The notes beneath the pieces are model-generated. The model did no database searches and was not told the origin of the DNA. It saw nothing but the letters and a program-made list of their open reading frames with translations. From positions 62,001 through 126,000 of the forward strand of contig CALWLI010000011.1 of NCBI GenBank assembly GCA_944381485.1: 64,000 bases of DNA. The letters are read 5' to 3'. The position numbers and the translations under genes were made by a program. Below, piece by piece: positions 24,259 through 31,579 of this stretch (position 1 is its first letter; each line of letters starts with the position of its first letter). Origin of the DNA: an uncultured Lachnospiraceae bacterium (GTDB lineage Bacteria > Bacillota > Clostridia > Lachnospirales > Lachnospiraceae).

Positions 24259-25659
24259 ATGACTGATTCATCACAGGCACTAAAAAGGATCAATGCTCTT
24301 CTTGATGAGGGAAGCTTTGTAGAGATCGGTTCTGCTGTGACGAGCCGCATGGCTGACACATCGGCAGACTATGACAGGCCGGGAGACGGTGTCATAACAG
24401 GATACGGCACCATAGGCGGATGCCTCGTCTATGTTTACTCTCAGGATGCCGCTGTATTCGGGGGCTCTATAGGCGAAATGCACTCATCAAAGATAATGAA
24501 GATCTATGACATGGCCGTAAAGATGGGAGCACCTGTAATCTCACTCTTGGACTGCGCAGGCGTAAGACTTGCAGAGGGAACAGACTCTCTCTACGGCTTC
24601 GGACAAATGTTTTTGAATCAGACAAAGGCAAGCGGAGTTATTCCCCAGATAGCCGCTGTATTCGGCACCTGCGGAGGCGGAATGGCTGTAAGTGCCTCCA
24701 TGTCTGATTTTGTTTTTATGGAAAAAGAGAAGGGAAAGCTTTTCCTTAACTCTCCTGATGCCGTTAAGGATAATTACATTGAAAAATGTGATACTTCATC
24801 CGCGGATTATCAGGCAAAGGAGACCGGCCTTGCGGACTTTGTAGGCAGCGAGGAGGAGGTGCTTGCGGGCATAAGAGAGCTCATATCAGTGCTCCCTGCA
24901 AACAATGAGTCCGACCTTTCCTATGATGCCTGTGAGGATGACCTCAACAGACAGGTTGAGGGAATAGAAAACTTCGGCTCAAAGGCGGAAATGCTCAGGC
25001 TTATTTCCGACAACAACCTTTTCATAGAGCTTAAAAAGGAGCATGCTCCCTGCATCACCACAGGATTTATAAGACTTAACGGTCAGACTGTGGGAGCAGT
25101 AGCCAACAACGACAGGCGCATAACCCATTTCGGCTGCAAGAAGGCAATACATTTCATCAACTTCTGCGATGCCTTCGGCATTCCCGTAGTCACTCTGTGT
25201 GATGTGGACGGATTTGCAAATGACAAGTGCAATGAGAGAAATCTGACAAGGGCCCTTGGAAAGCTTACCTTCACCTATGCAAAGGCTACAGTGCCCATGG
25301 TCACAGTCATAACAGGCCACGCATACGGCACGGCAGGCGTGATAATGGGATCAAAATCCATAGGCGCAGATATAGTATATGCTTGGAAAAATGCAGACAT
25401 GGGCCTTATGGATGCAAAGGAGGCCGCAAAGCTCCTCTATGAGAAGGAGATAGAGGCGGCAGATGACAGCAAGGCAAAGCTTGATGAGCTTACAGCCTGC
25501 TACAGAGAAAAGATCTCAAGCGCTTGCGCCAATGCGAGAAGAGGATATATCGATGACATCATAGACCCTGCAGAGACAAGACAAAGGCTCATAGCCTCTA
25601 TGGAGATGCTGTTTACGAAGAGTGTTTATCCTATATCAAGAAAACACGGAACAGTATAA
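24259..25659 (+). CDS. Acyl-CoA carboxyltransferase subunit (MmdA/12S-like)
   Basis: A 466-residue carboxyltransferase of the biotin-dependent methylmalonyl-, propionyl- or glutaconyl-CoA family, which moves CO2 between an acyl-CoA and carboxybiotin. Two crotonase-like halves are visible: the N-terminal one (VYSQDAAVFGGSIGEMHSSK...CAGVRLAEG, residues about 55-120) and the C-terminal one (THFGCKKAIHFINFCDAFGIPVVTL...GHAYGTAGVIMGSK, about 290-370), each with oxyanion-hole glycines. It is some 40 residues shorter than MmdA. It heads an operon with OadG, biotin carrier, OadB and an OadA-like subunit. The acyl-CoA substrate is not clear from sequence. Confidence 0.87.
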   Translation: MTDSSQALKRINALLDEGSFVEIGSAVTSRMADTSADYDRPGDGVITGYGTIGGCLVYVYSQDAAVFGGSIGEMHSSKIMKIYDMAVKMGAPVISLLDCAGVRLAEGTDSLYGFGQMFLNQTKASGVIPQIAAVFGTCGGGMAVSASMSDFVFMEKEKGKLFLNSPDAVKDNYIEKCDTSSADYQAKETGLADFVGSEEEVLAGIRELISVLPANNESDLSYDACEDDLNRQVEGIENFGSKAEMLRLISDNNLFIELKKEHAPCITTGFIRLNGQTVGAVANNDRRITHFGCKKAIHFINFCDAFGIPVVTLCDVDGFANDKCNERNLTRALGKLTFTYAKATVPMVTVITGHAYGTAGVIMGSKSIGADIVYAWKNADMGLMDAKEAAKLLYEKEIEAADDSKAKLDELTACYREKISSACANARRGYIDDIIDPAETRQRLIASMEMLFTKSVYPISRKHGTV

Positions 25660-25681
25660 GAGAGGTTAAGAGGTGAGACAG

Positions 25682-26491
25682 ATGAATGACAAAATAAAAA
25701 GGATTATTTTACCTGTCCTTTTGCTGATGCTCTCGATTTCTGTCATGACAGGCTGCTCCGGATCTAAGGCATCTGAGGAAGCGGAGCTCTCCGACACGGA
25801 CATATCCATGATCTCAGGCCTTGAGGAGCTGTCCCGTCAGATGGTCACTTCCCTTGACGGGCTTGACGACGATGAGACAGATGAGTTTATAGCTCAGGCC
25901 GAGGACCTGGGAGAGACAGCCCTTGTTAACGGCTACACTACCTGGAAGTCCACAAAAGATGACCTGGGAAGTCTCCTGGAGATAAAAGACATAGAGACTG
26001 AAAAGACCGGTGACAGAAGCTACAGAGCCGTTGTAAGCGCCGCCTACGAAAAGAGAGACTGCGAGATAACCGTGGGCATAAGCAGAGAGGCGCAGGCCGG
26101 ACAGATGGTGGTAAATTTGGATGAGCTCTCATTTTCTCCGGAGTACAGCGTAGGAGAGCTTATGGGACAGGCATTTACAAATATGGTGGTTGGTATGGGC
26201 ACAGTATTTATAGTACTTATATTTATTGCCGTTATAATAGGTTTGTTCAGGTATCTTCCCAATCCTGAGGCAAAGAAGGCCGCTGAGAAAAAGGAAGATG
26301 AGGCTGCAGCTCTTTCTTCAAGCGTAGAGGAGCCTATAGCCTGCGACAGCCTTTCGGAGGATGAGCTTACGGCGGTCATAGCTGCTGCGATAGCGGCGTA
26401 TGAGGCCGAAAACGGCAAGACAAAAGCAGGAAACGGACTTATAGTAAGGAGCATAAAGCGTGTTCCTAACGTTATAAAAAAGCGCTCGTAA
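25682..26491 (+). CDS. OadG-type gamma subunit with lipoprotein N-terminus
   Basis: A 269-residue small subunit of a sodium-pumping decarboxylase, unusually large because of an added N-terminal part. It begins with a lipoprotein-like signal ending MTGC (Cys25), followed by an acidic extracytoplasmic domain (about 30-160). The OadG part starts with the membrane helix NMVVGMGTVFIVLIFIAVI (about 167-190) and ends with the cytoplasmic ELTAVIAAAIAAYE...LIVRSIKRV motif. Gamma subunits tether the complex and bind the carboxyltransferase. ATG 25682 is preferred (GAGGTG upstream) over GTG 25673. It is placed between the carboxyltransferase and the biotin carrier. Confidence 0.84.
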   Translation: MNDKIKRIILPVLLLMLSISVMTGCSGSKASEEAELSDTDISMISGLEELSRQMVTSLDGLDDDETDEFIAQAEDLGETALVNGYTTWKSTKDDLGSLLEIKDIETEKTGDRSYRAVVSAAYEKRDCEITVGISREAQAGQMVVNLDELSFSPEYSVGELMGQAFTNMVVGMGTVFIVLIFIAVIIGLFRYLPNPEAKKAAEKKEDEAAALSSSVEEPIACDSLSEDELTAVIAAAIAAYEAENGKTKAGNGLIVRSIKRVPNVIKKRS

Positions 26492-26507
26492 ATCAGGAGG
26501 TCAAAAG

Positions 26508-26894
26508 ATGAAGAACTATACAATAACAGTTAACGGCAATGTATATAATGTAACAGTTGAGGAGGGACAGGCAGCATCAGCTCCTGTGGCAGCACCTGCA
26601 GCTCCGGCAGCTACCGCAGCCCCTAAGGCAGCAGCTCCCGCGGCAGCTCCGGCTCCCGCAAAGCCTGCAGCCGCTGCAGGAGGAGTAAAGGTGGAGGCAC
26701 CCATGTCAGGAAAGATACTTGCTGTTAAGGCAAGCGTGGGCCAGGCTGTAAAGAGAGGAGATGTGCTCCTTGTACTTGAGGCCATGAAGATGGAAAATGA
26801 TATCGTTGCGCCTCAGGACGGTACAGTAGCCTCTGTAAATTGCGCTGCCGGTGATCAGGTTGAATCCGGAGCTCTTCTTGCAAGCCTTAATTAA
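26508..26894 (+). CDS. Biotin carboxyl carrier protein of the decarboxylase
   Basis: A 128-residue carrier. Residues 1-20 resemble the usual short N-terminal strand region, residues 21-58 are a flexible Ala/Pro linker, and 60-128 are the biotinyl domain. The biotin-accepting Lys is K94 in EAMKMEN. It shuttles CO2 between the carboxyltransferase(s) and the OadB membrane pump. Good AGGAGG ribosome site; 16 bases after the OadG gene and 20 bases before OadB. Confidence 0.95.
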   Translation: MKNYTITVNGNVYNVTVEEGQAASAPVAAPAAPAATAAPKAAAPAAAPAPAKPAAAAGGVKVEAPMSGKILAVKASVGQAVKRGDVLLVLEAMKMENDIVAPQDGTVASVNCAAGDQVESGALLASLN

Positions 26895-26914
26895 AGAAAG
26901 AAGAGGCGATATAA

Positions 26915-28063
26915 ATGGATTTGACAGCAACATTTACCAACTTGCTTCAACAGACAGCCTTCGCCAACCTTACAGTGGGTAATTTCATAATGATAGCTGT
27001 GGCTTTCCTCTTTCTCTATCTTGCCATAAAGAAGGGGTTTGAGCCCTTACTGCTTATTCCCATTGCCTTTGGCATGCTGCTTGTAAATATTTATCCTGAT
27101 ATCATGTACTCCCCTGAGGAGGCGGGAGGAGAGACCGGAGGACTTCTCTGGTACTTCTTTCAGCTGGACGAGTGGACCATACTCCCCTCGCTTATATTTA
27201 TGGGAGTCGGAGCTCAGACAGACTTTGCTCCTCTTATCGCAAATCCCAAGACCTTTCTCATGGGAGCTGCCGCTCAGTTCGGAATATATGCCGCATACTT
27301 TGTAGCCATACTTCTCGGCTTTAACGGAAAAGCTGCGGCGGCAATATCCATAATAGGAGGAGCCGATGGCCCCACATCCATATTCCTGGCAAACAAGCTG
27401 GGAGAGACGGCGATACTCGGACCCATAGCGGTTGCGGCTTACTCATATATGGCTCTGGTGCCTATAATTCAGCCGCCTATAATGCGTGCCATGACCACTC
27501 CTGAGGAGAGGGCGGTGAGGATGGATGCCTTAAGGCCTGTATCAAAGCTTGAAAAGATACTCTTCCCCATAGTGGTGACAACTGTGGTATGTCTTATACT
27601 TCCCACCACAGCTCCCCTTGTGGGCATGCTTATGCTGGGAAATCTCTTTAAGGAATCAGGGGTTGTAAAACAGCTTCAGGAAACTGCGGCAAACGCTATG
27701 ATGTTCATAGTGGTCATACTCCTTGGAACTTCCGTAGGAGCCACCACCAGCGCCGAGGCATTCCTGAATCTGGATACCATAAAGATAGTTGTGCTGGGAC
27801 TTGTAGCTTTTGCTTTCGGAACAGCTGCAGGCGTATTTTTGGGAAAGATAATGTATAAGCTCTCAGGAGGAAAGATAAATCCTCTTATCGGATCAGCCGG
27901 AGTTTCGGCAGTACCTATGGCTGCCAGAGTTTCCCAGAAGGTGGGAGCCGAGACAGACCCTACAAACTTTTTGCTCATGCATGCCATGGGACCTAACGTG
28001 GCGGGAGTTATCGGAACCGCTGTAGCTGCAGGTACATTTATGGCTGTATTCGGAGTGAAATAA
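26915..28063 (+). CDS. Sodium ion-translocating decarboxylase beta subunit (OadB-like)
   Basis: A 382-residue membrane protein with about ten helices that decarboxylates carboxybiotin and exports sodium ions. The ion-binding signature ISIIGGADGPTSIFLANKL is at about residues 144-162 and the second conserved region GSAGVSAVPMAARVSQKVG...PTNFLLMHAMGPNVAGVIG near 325-372. The length fits the OadB/GcdB/MmdB group. The ATG follows an AAGAGG site. The pumped sodium gradient can drive transport and ATP synthesis in this anaerobe. Confidence 0.95.
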   Translation: MDLTATFTNLLQQTAFANLTVGNFIMIAVAFLFLYLAIKKGFEPLLLIPIAFGMLLVNIYPDIMYSPEEAGGETGGLLWYFFQLDEWTILPSLIFMGVGAQTDFAPLIANPKTFLMGAAAQFGIYAAYFVAILLGFNGKAAAAISIIGGADGPTSIFLANKLGETAILGPIAVAAYSYMALVPIIQPPIMRAMTTPEERAVRMDALRPVSKLEKILFPIVVTTVVCLILPTTAPLVGMLMLGNLFKESGVVKQLQETAANAMMFIVVILLGTSVGATTSAEAFLNLDTIKIVVLGLVAFAFGTAAGVFLGKIMYKLSGGKINPLIGSAGVSAVPMAARVSQKVGAETDPTNFLLMHAMGPNVAGVIGTAVAAGTFMAVFGVK

Positions 28064-28090
28064 AACTGAAATATAAATCGGAGGTTTAAG

Positions 28091-29497
28091 ATGGCAGACA
28101 CACAGAACAGAAAAGTAAAGATAGTGGAGACCGTGCTCCGAGATGCGCATCAGTCTCTTATAGCGACTCGTATGCCTACTGAGGAAATGCTTCCCATTAT
28201 CGACAAGATGGATAAGATAGGATACTACGCCGTTGAGTGCTGGGGCGGAGCCACATTTGACGCCTCACTCAGATTCCTCAAGGAGGATCCCTGGAAAAGG
28301 CTCAGACTTTTGAGGGACGGATTTAAGAATACAAAGCTTCAGATGCTTTTCAGGGGTCAGAACATCCTCGGCTACAATCACTATGCTGACGATGTGGTAG
28401 AGTATTTTGTTCAGAAATCAGTGGCCAACGGAATGGACATCATCCGTATCTTTGACTGCCTGAACGACATAAGGAACCTTGAGACTGCTGTCAAGGCCAC
28501 AAAGAAGGAAGGAGGCCACGCACAGATAGCTCTCTGCTATACCTTAGGTGACGCCTACACCATGGACTACTGGAAAGAGCTTGCTAAAAGAGTAGAGGAT
28601 ATGGGTGCGGATTCCCTGTGTATAAAGGATATGGCGGGACTCCTTCTTCCCTACGAGGCGGAGAAGCTTGTGAAGGCCCTGAAGGAGGGAACAGACATTC
28701 CCATAGATATGCATACACACTACACCTCCGGAATGGCAGCCATGACATATATGAAGGCGGTAGAGGCAGGAGCCGACATTATCGACACAGCCTGCTCACC
28801 CTTCGCTCTTGGCACATCTCAGCCCTCGTCTGAGGTAATGGTAAAGGCCTTCCAGGGAACTCCCTACGACACAGGCCTTGATGTGGATAAGATGACAGAG
28901 ATATGTGCTTACTTTGAGCCCTACAAGGAGGAGTGCCTCAAGTCAGGACTTTTGAATCCTAAGGTAATGGGAGTAAATGTAAACACACTTAAGTATCAGG
29001 TTCCCGGAGGAATGCTATCTAACCTTGTAAAGCAGCTCCACGATGCCGGAAAGGATGACAAGCTTCAGGAGGTGCTGGAGGAGATACCGAGAGTAAGAAA
29101 GGACTTCGGTGAGCCCCCTCTCGTAACCCCTTCATCCCAGATAGTGGGAACTCAGGCGGTGATGAATGTGCTCTCAGGAGAGAGATACAAGATGGTTCCC
29201 AAGGAGTCAAAGAAGCTTGCCAAGGGAGAGTTCGGACAGTCTGTAAAGCCTATGGATCCGGAGGTTCAAAAGAAGATACTGGGAGATGAGGAGCCTATAA
29301 CTTGCAGGCCCGCAGATCTCATAGAGCCGGAGCTTCCCAAGTTTGAGAAGGAGTGTGCTCAGTGGAAGAGACAGCCTGAGGACGTGCTTTCCTATGCGCT
29401 GTTCCCTGCTGTTGCAAAGGAGTACTTTGAGTACAGGGATGCTCAGGACACAGGCATAGACAAGAAGGCCGCAAAGGACGGAGCATATCCGGTATAA
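28091..29497 (+). CDS. oadA: Oxaloacetate decarboxylase/transcarboxylase 5S-like alpha subunit
   Basis: A 468-residue TIM-barrel carboxyltransferase of the OadA / transcarboxylase 5S / pyruvate carboxylase type, acting on oxaloacetate-pyruvate. The metal and substrate motifs are present: VLRDAHQSLIATRM (residues about 16-29), the Lys of SLCIKDMAGLL that is carbamylated in relatives, and the metal-binding MHTHYTSGMA. It has no C-terminal biotin domain, which is supplied by the separate carrier. Last gene of the operon. With the upstream MmdA-like protein the operon carries both transferase types found in Propionibacterium transcarboxylase. Confidence 0.92.
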   Translation: MADTQNRKVKIVETVLRDAHQSLIATRMPTEEMLPIIDKMDKIGYYAVECWGGATFDASLRFLKEDPWKRLRLLRDGFKNTKLQMLFRGQNILGYNHYADDVVEYFVQKSVANGMDIIRIFDCLNDIRNLETAVKATKKEGGHAQIALCYTLGDAYTMDYWKELAKRVEDMGADSLCIKDMAGLLLPYEAEKLVKALKEGTDIPIDMHTHYTSGMAAMTYMKAVEAGADIIDTACSPFALGTSQPSSEVMVKAFQGTPYDTGLDVDKMTEICAYFEPYKEECLKSGLLNPKVMGVNVNTLKYQVPGGMLSNLVKQLHDAGKDDKLQEVLEEIPRVRKDFGEPPLVTPSSQIVGTQAVMNVLSGERYKMVPKESKKLAKGEFGQSVKPMDPEVQKKILGDEEPITCRPADLIEPELPKFEKECAQWKRQPEDVLSYALFPAVAKEYFEYRDAQDTGIDKKAAKDGAYPV

Positions 29498-29515
29498 GAC
29501 AGAAAATTGAATATT

Positions 29516-29594
29516 AAAAAGCGGAAATCATGTTAAGCCTCGGTGAGAACCTGAGCCTGATCCCTTCGGGAGAGCGTGATATTCCGCTTTTTTT
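29516..29594 (+). terminator. Branched structured RNA ending in a T tract
   Basis: An 11-pair stem (29516-29526 with 29582-29592) continues through a 6-pair helix (29527-29532 with 29575-29580) and opens to two small hairpins: GGT-GAGA-ACC (a GNRA tetraloop) and a TCCC/GGGA stem with a TTC loop. It ends in a T run, so it can terminate the decarboxylase operon, but it is more complex than a usual terminator and could yield a stable 3' RNA. Confidence 0.75.
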
Positions 29595-29685
29595 ATTGGG
29601 AAAATTAGGGAAGGAATAATAAAAACATTGATAATTTATTTAATAAAATATAAGAGCCTGAGTTGCAGGGACATACAAATATATG

Positions 29686-29718
29686 TTGACAAAAACTGAG
29701 ATGGGGGGGTGGTATTAT
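29686..29718 (+). promoter_or_regulatory. TTGACA - G7 - TATTAT promoter-like region
   Basis: TTGACA (29686-29691) and TATTAT (29713-29718) are 21 bases apart, with a run of seven G (29703-29709) between them. The spacing is too long for a good promoter in this state. The rest of the gap 29595-29774 is AT-rich with no other clear signal. Confidence 0.32.
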
Positions 29719-29774
29719 GTATATAAAATTAAGGAAAATATGGGAAAAACTCATAAAAAACAGGGGGATATTAA

Positions 29775-31103
29775 ATGGGAAAAATAAAATTATGCCCGCG
29801 CTGCAACGGAAAAATGGTAGCGATAAGTGAGAGGACAGGGGGATTCAGCGGAAAGAAGGCTGCAGCCGGAGCACTTATTACAGGAATACCTGAAGTGGGC
29901 TTGGCGGCAGGAGCTTTAGGAAAGAAGCTTGTGACTCTCAGATGCGAAAAGTGCGGATATACTATAGAGACAGACGCGAAGACTGCGGAGAGAGCAGAGT
30001 GGTACGGGGATGTGTACGGCCCTGCAGTTGAGCTGACAACGAGGATGGCAAGGGAATCCTATGAAAACCAACGCAAGCTTGAAATATTGGATCGACAGCT
30101 GAAAAGTGTATTAAGAAAAAGATTTATGCCTAAAAAAGAATTTTCAGCAGGTCCTATATTGACGGAGGAGGAGAGAAAAGCCCAGAGGAGACAGAATGCT
30201 GTTATCTGTATATGTGAGAAAGCGGGTGCAGCAGTGTGCGAGGATGGCACAGTAGTTTTGGCAGGTGATATAAATGACGATATCAGAAAAGAAGTAAAAA
30301 ACTGGAAAAATGTTGTCTCGGTATGCTTGAATAGTAAAAGTATATATGGACTTTGTGCGGATGGAAGAGTTGTATGTGCAGGTCGAAATATTTTTAATAA
30401 CGAAGTAAAAACGTGGACAGAAATTACAGAGCTGGCTTGTGCAGAGGACCATATACTTGGCTTAAAGAAAGACGGTACTGTGGTTGCTGCGGGAAATAAT
30501 GAAGTTGGGCAGTGTGATGTCTCTGAATGGAAAGATGTTGTGTCAATAAATTCTAATGGTATAGGAGAATTTGCGCCATCATATTCTGCAGGAATAACAA
30601 CTGAAGGAAAACTTGTCATAGCAGGAAAAACACGTATGGAAATATCTGATGTAGATGAGCGGTTAGGCTATGACATTGTTTATGGAGAACTGACAGTCAA
30701 TGGTATGTTCGGTGTTGCAGCTTTTGAAGGCTTGTTTGGAGAGGAGCTTTTTGACAGATGGGGAAATCTTGTTGATGTGAGTTGTTATGCAGATACATCC
30801 TCATCAATTTACGGACTTAGGGAGGGCGGAGCGGTTTATGCGGCTACGTCTACCGTCTCCTATTCTGAAAATGAAAGAAAAGTGTTGGAAGAGAGCAACG
30901 ATATAGTGGCGATAAGTGCCGGTAAATGTGCGATCAGTTTTTTGCGTAAAGACGGAATTGTTTTGACAAGCACACTGCATTATCCTGAGGCAAGGCAGGA
31001 GACATCAGATTGGGAAGAGATAGTGGCTATTGCGGATAATGGATATGTGAGAATTGGAGTAAAGACCGATGGAACTGTAGCTGTAGGCGGAGAAAAATAT
31101 TGA
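29775..31103 (+). CDS. Zinc-ribbon protein with RCC1-like repeats
   Basis: A 442-residue protein with no signal peptide. A zinc ribbon at the N-terminus is split by a Gly/Ala-rich, possibly membrane-associating insert: CPRC at residue 7 and CEKC near 57. After a charged helix (about 90-135) come repeats of about 40 residues of the RCC1/beta-propeller kind (AAVCEDGTVVLAG; YGLCADGRVVCAG; LGLKKDGTVVAAG; IGVKTDGTVAVGG). The repeats are often found in proteins of unknown function in gut Firmicutes. It is more AT-rich than its neighbours and may be acquired. The gene is coupled to the following zinc-ribbon gene by overlapping stop and start. Confidence 0.75.
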   Translation: MGKIKLCPRCNGKMVAISERTGGFSGKKAAAGALITGIPEVGLAAGALGKKLVTLRCEKCGYTIETDAKTAERAEWYGDVYGPAVELTTRMARESYENQRKLEILDRQLKSVLRKRFMPKKEFSAGPILTEEERKAQRRQNAVICICEKAGAAVCEDGTVVLAGDINDDIRKEVKNWKNVVSVCLNSKSIYGLCADGRVVCAGRNIFNNEVKTWTEITELACAEDHILGLKKDGTVVAAGNNEVGQCDVSEWKDVVSINSNGIGEFAPSYSAGITTEGKLVIAGKTRMEISDVDERLGYDIVYGELTVNGMFGVAAFEGLFGEELFDRWGNLVDVSCYADTSSSIYGLREGGAVYAATSTVSYSENERKVLEESNDIVAISAGKCAISFLRKDGIVLTSTLHYPEARQETSDWEEIVAIADNGYVRIGVKTDGTVAVGGEKY

Positions 31104-31387
31104 ACAGTAGCGACTTTGCTAAACGATATGTATCTTTTTACAAAGAATTGAAGACATGGAAAAACATTAAAGTTATACCGGAAGTAAAGAAAAGAGTAAT
31201 TCGTTTTGCGAAGGAAACAAGAAAGAGGAAAGAAGAAGAGATAAGAATCGAGAAAGAACAAAGAAGGAAGCTGGAAGAGTATCAAAGAAAATCCCGGATA
31301 GCCGAAGGAAGATGCCAATATTGCGGAGGCAAATTCTCATTTTTCGGAAAGACCTGCAAGAACTGCGGAAGGAAGAAGGATTATTGA
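31100..31387 (+). CDS. Small charged zinc-ribbon protein
   Basis: A 95-residue protein: a strongly charged helix or coiled coil (residues about 25-68, rich in Lys, Arg and Glu) and a C-terminal zinc ribbon (CQYCGGKFSFFGKTCKNCG). The start is TTG 31100, overlapping the previous stop (TTGA) with an AGGCGGAG site seven bases upstream. A zinc ribbon at the end of this protein and another at the start of its neighbour suggest the two proteins act together or derive from one architecture. Function unknown. Confidence 0.65.
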   Translation: MNSSDFAKRYVSFYKELKTWKNIKVIPEVKKRVIRFAKETRKRKEEEIRIEKEQRRKLEEYQRKSRIAEGRCQYCGGKFSFFGKTCKNCGRKKDY

Positions 31388-31420
31388 TAATAACTGAATA
31401 AAAACACTCATAAAAACATA

Positions 31421-31455
31421 AAAGGCTCGGAACCTGACAAAAGGCCGAGCCTTTT
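31421..31455 (+). terminator. Terminator after the zinc-ribbon pair
   Basis: AAAGGCTCGG (31421-31430) pairs with CCGAGCCTTT (31445-31454) across a 14-base loop, followed by TT. Confidence 0.75.
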
Positions 31456-31521
31456 ATGGTACTGAAATTTTAACTTTCCACGCTTATTTCTTACTATTAT
31501 TTGTCTATTTGGTTAACTTTA

Positions 31522-31550
31522 TTGACTGCTCAGGGGAGCGCTTTTATAAT
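31522..31550 (+). promoter_or_regulatory. Promoter for the SH3/glucosaminidase gene
   Basis: TTGACT (31522-31527), exactly 17 bases, TATAAT (31545-31550). The ATG is 30 bases downstream. Confidence 0.8.
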
Positions 31551-31579
31551 GGCTGTATCATAATGGGAAAGGTATAAAT

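Noticed and set aside
26570..26690. Repeat array or simple repeat in the biotin carrier gene
   Set aside because: It is coding sequence for the normal Ala/Pro linker.
29520..29592. TPP riboswitch
   Set aside because: Several short boxes resemble the TPP core, but the P3 arm is missing, the CTGAGA and GCGTAGGGA boxes are not exact, and the element lies at the end of an operon rather than before a thiamine gene.
29717..29829. Short reading frame of about 37 codons starting ATG 29717
   Set aside because: It overlaps the zinc-ribbon gene in another frame and has no similarity that I recognise.
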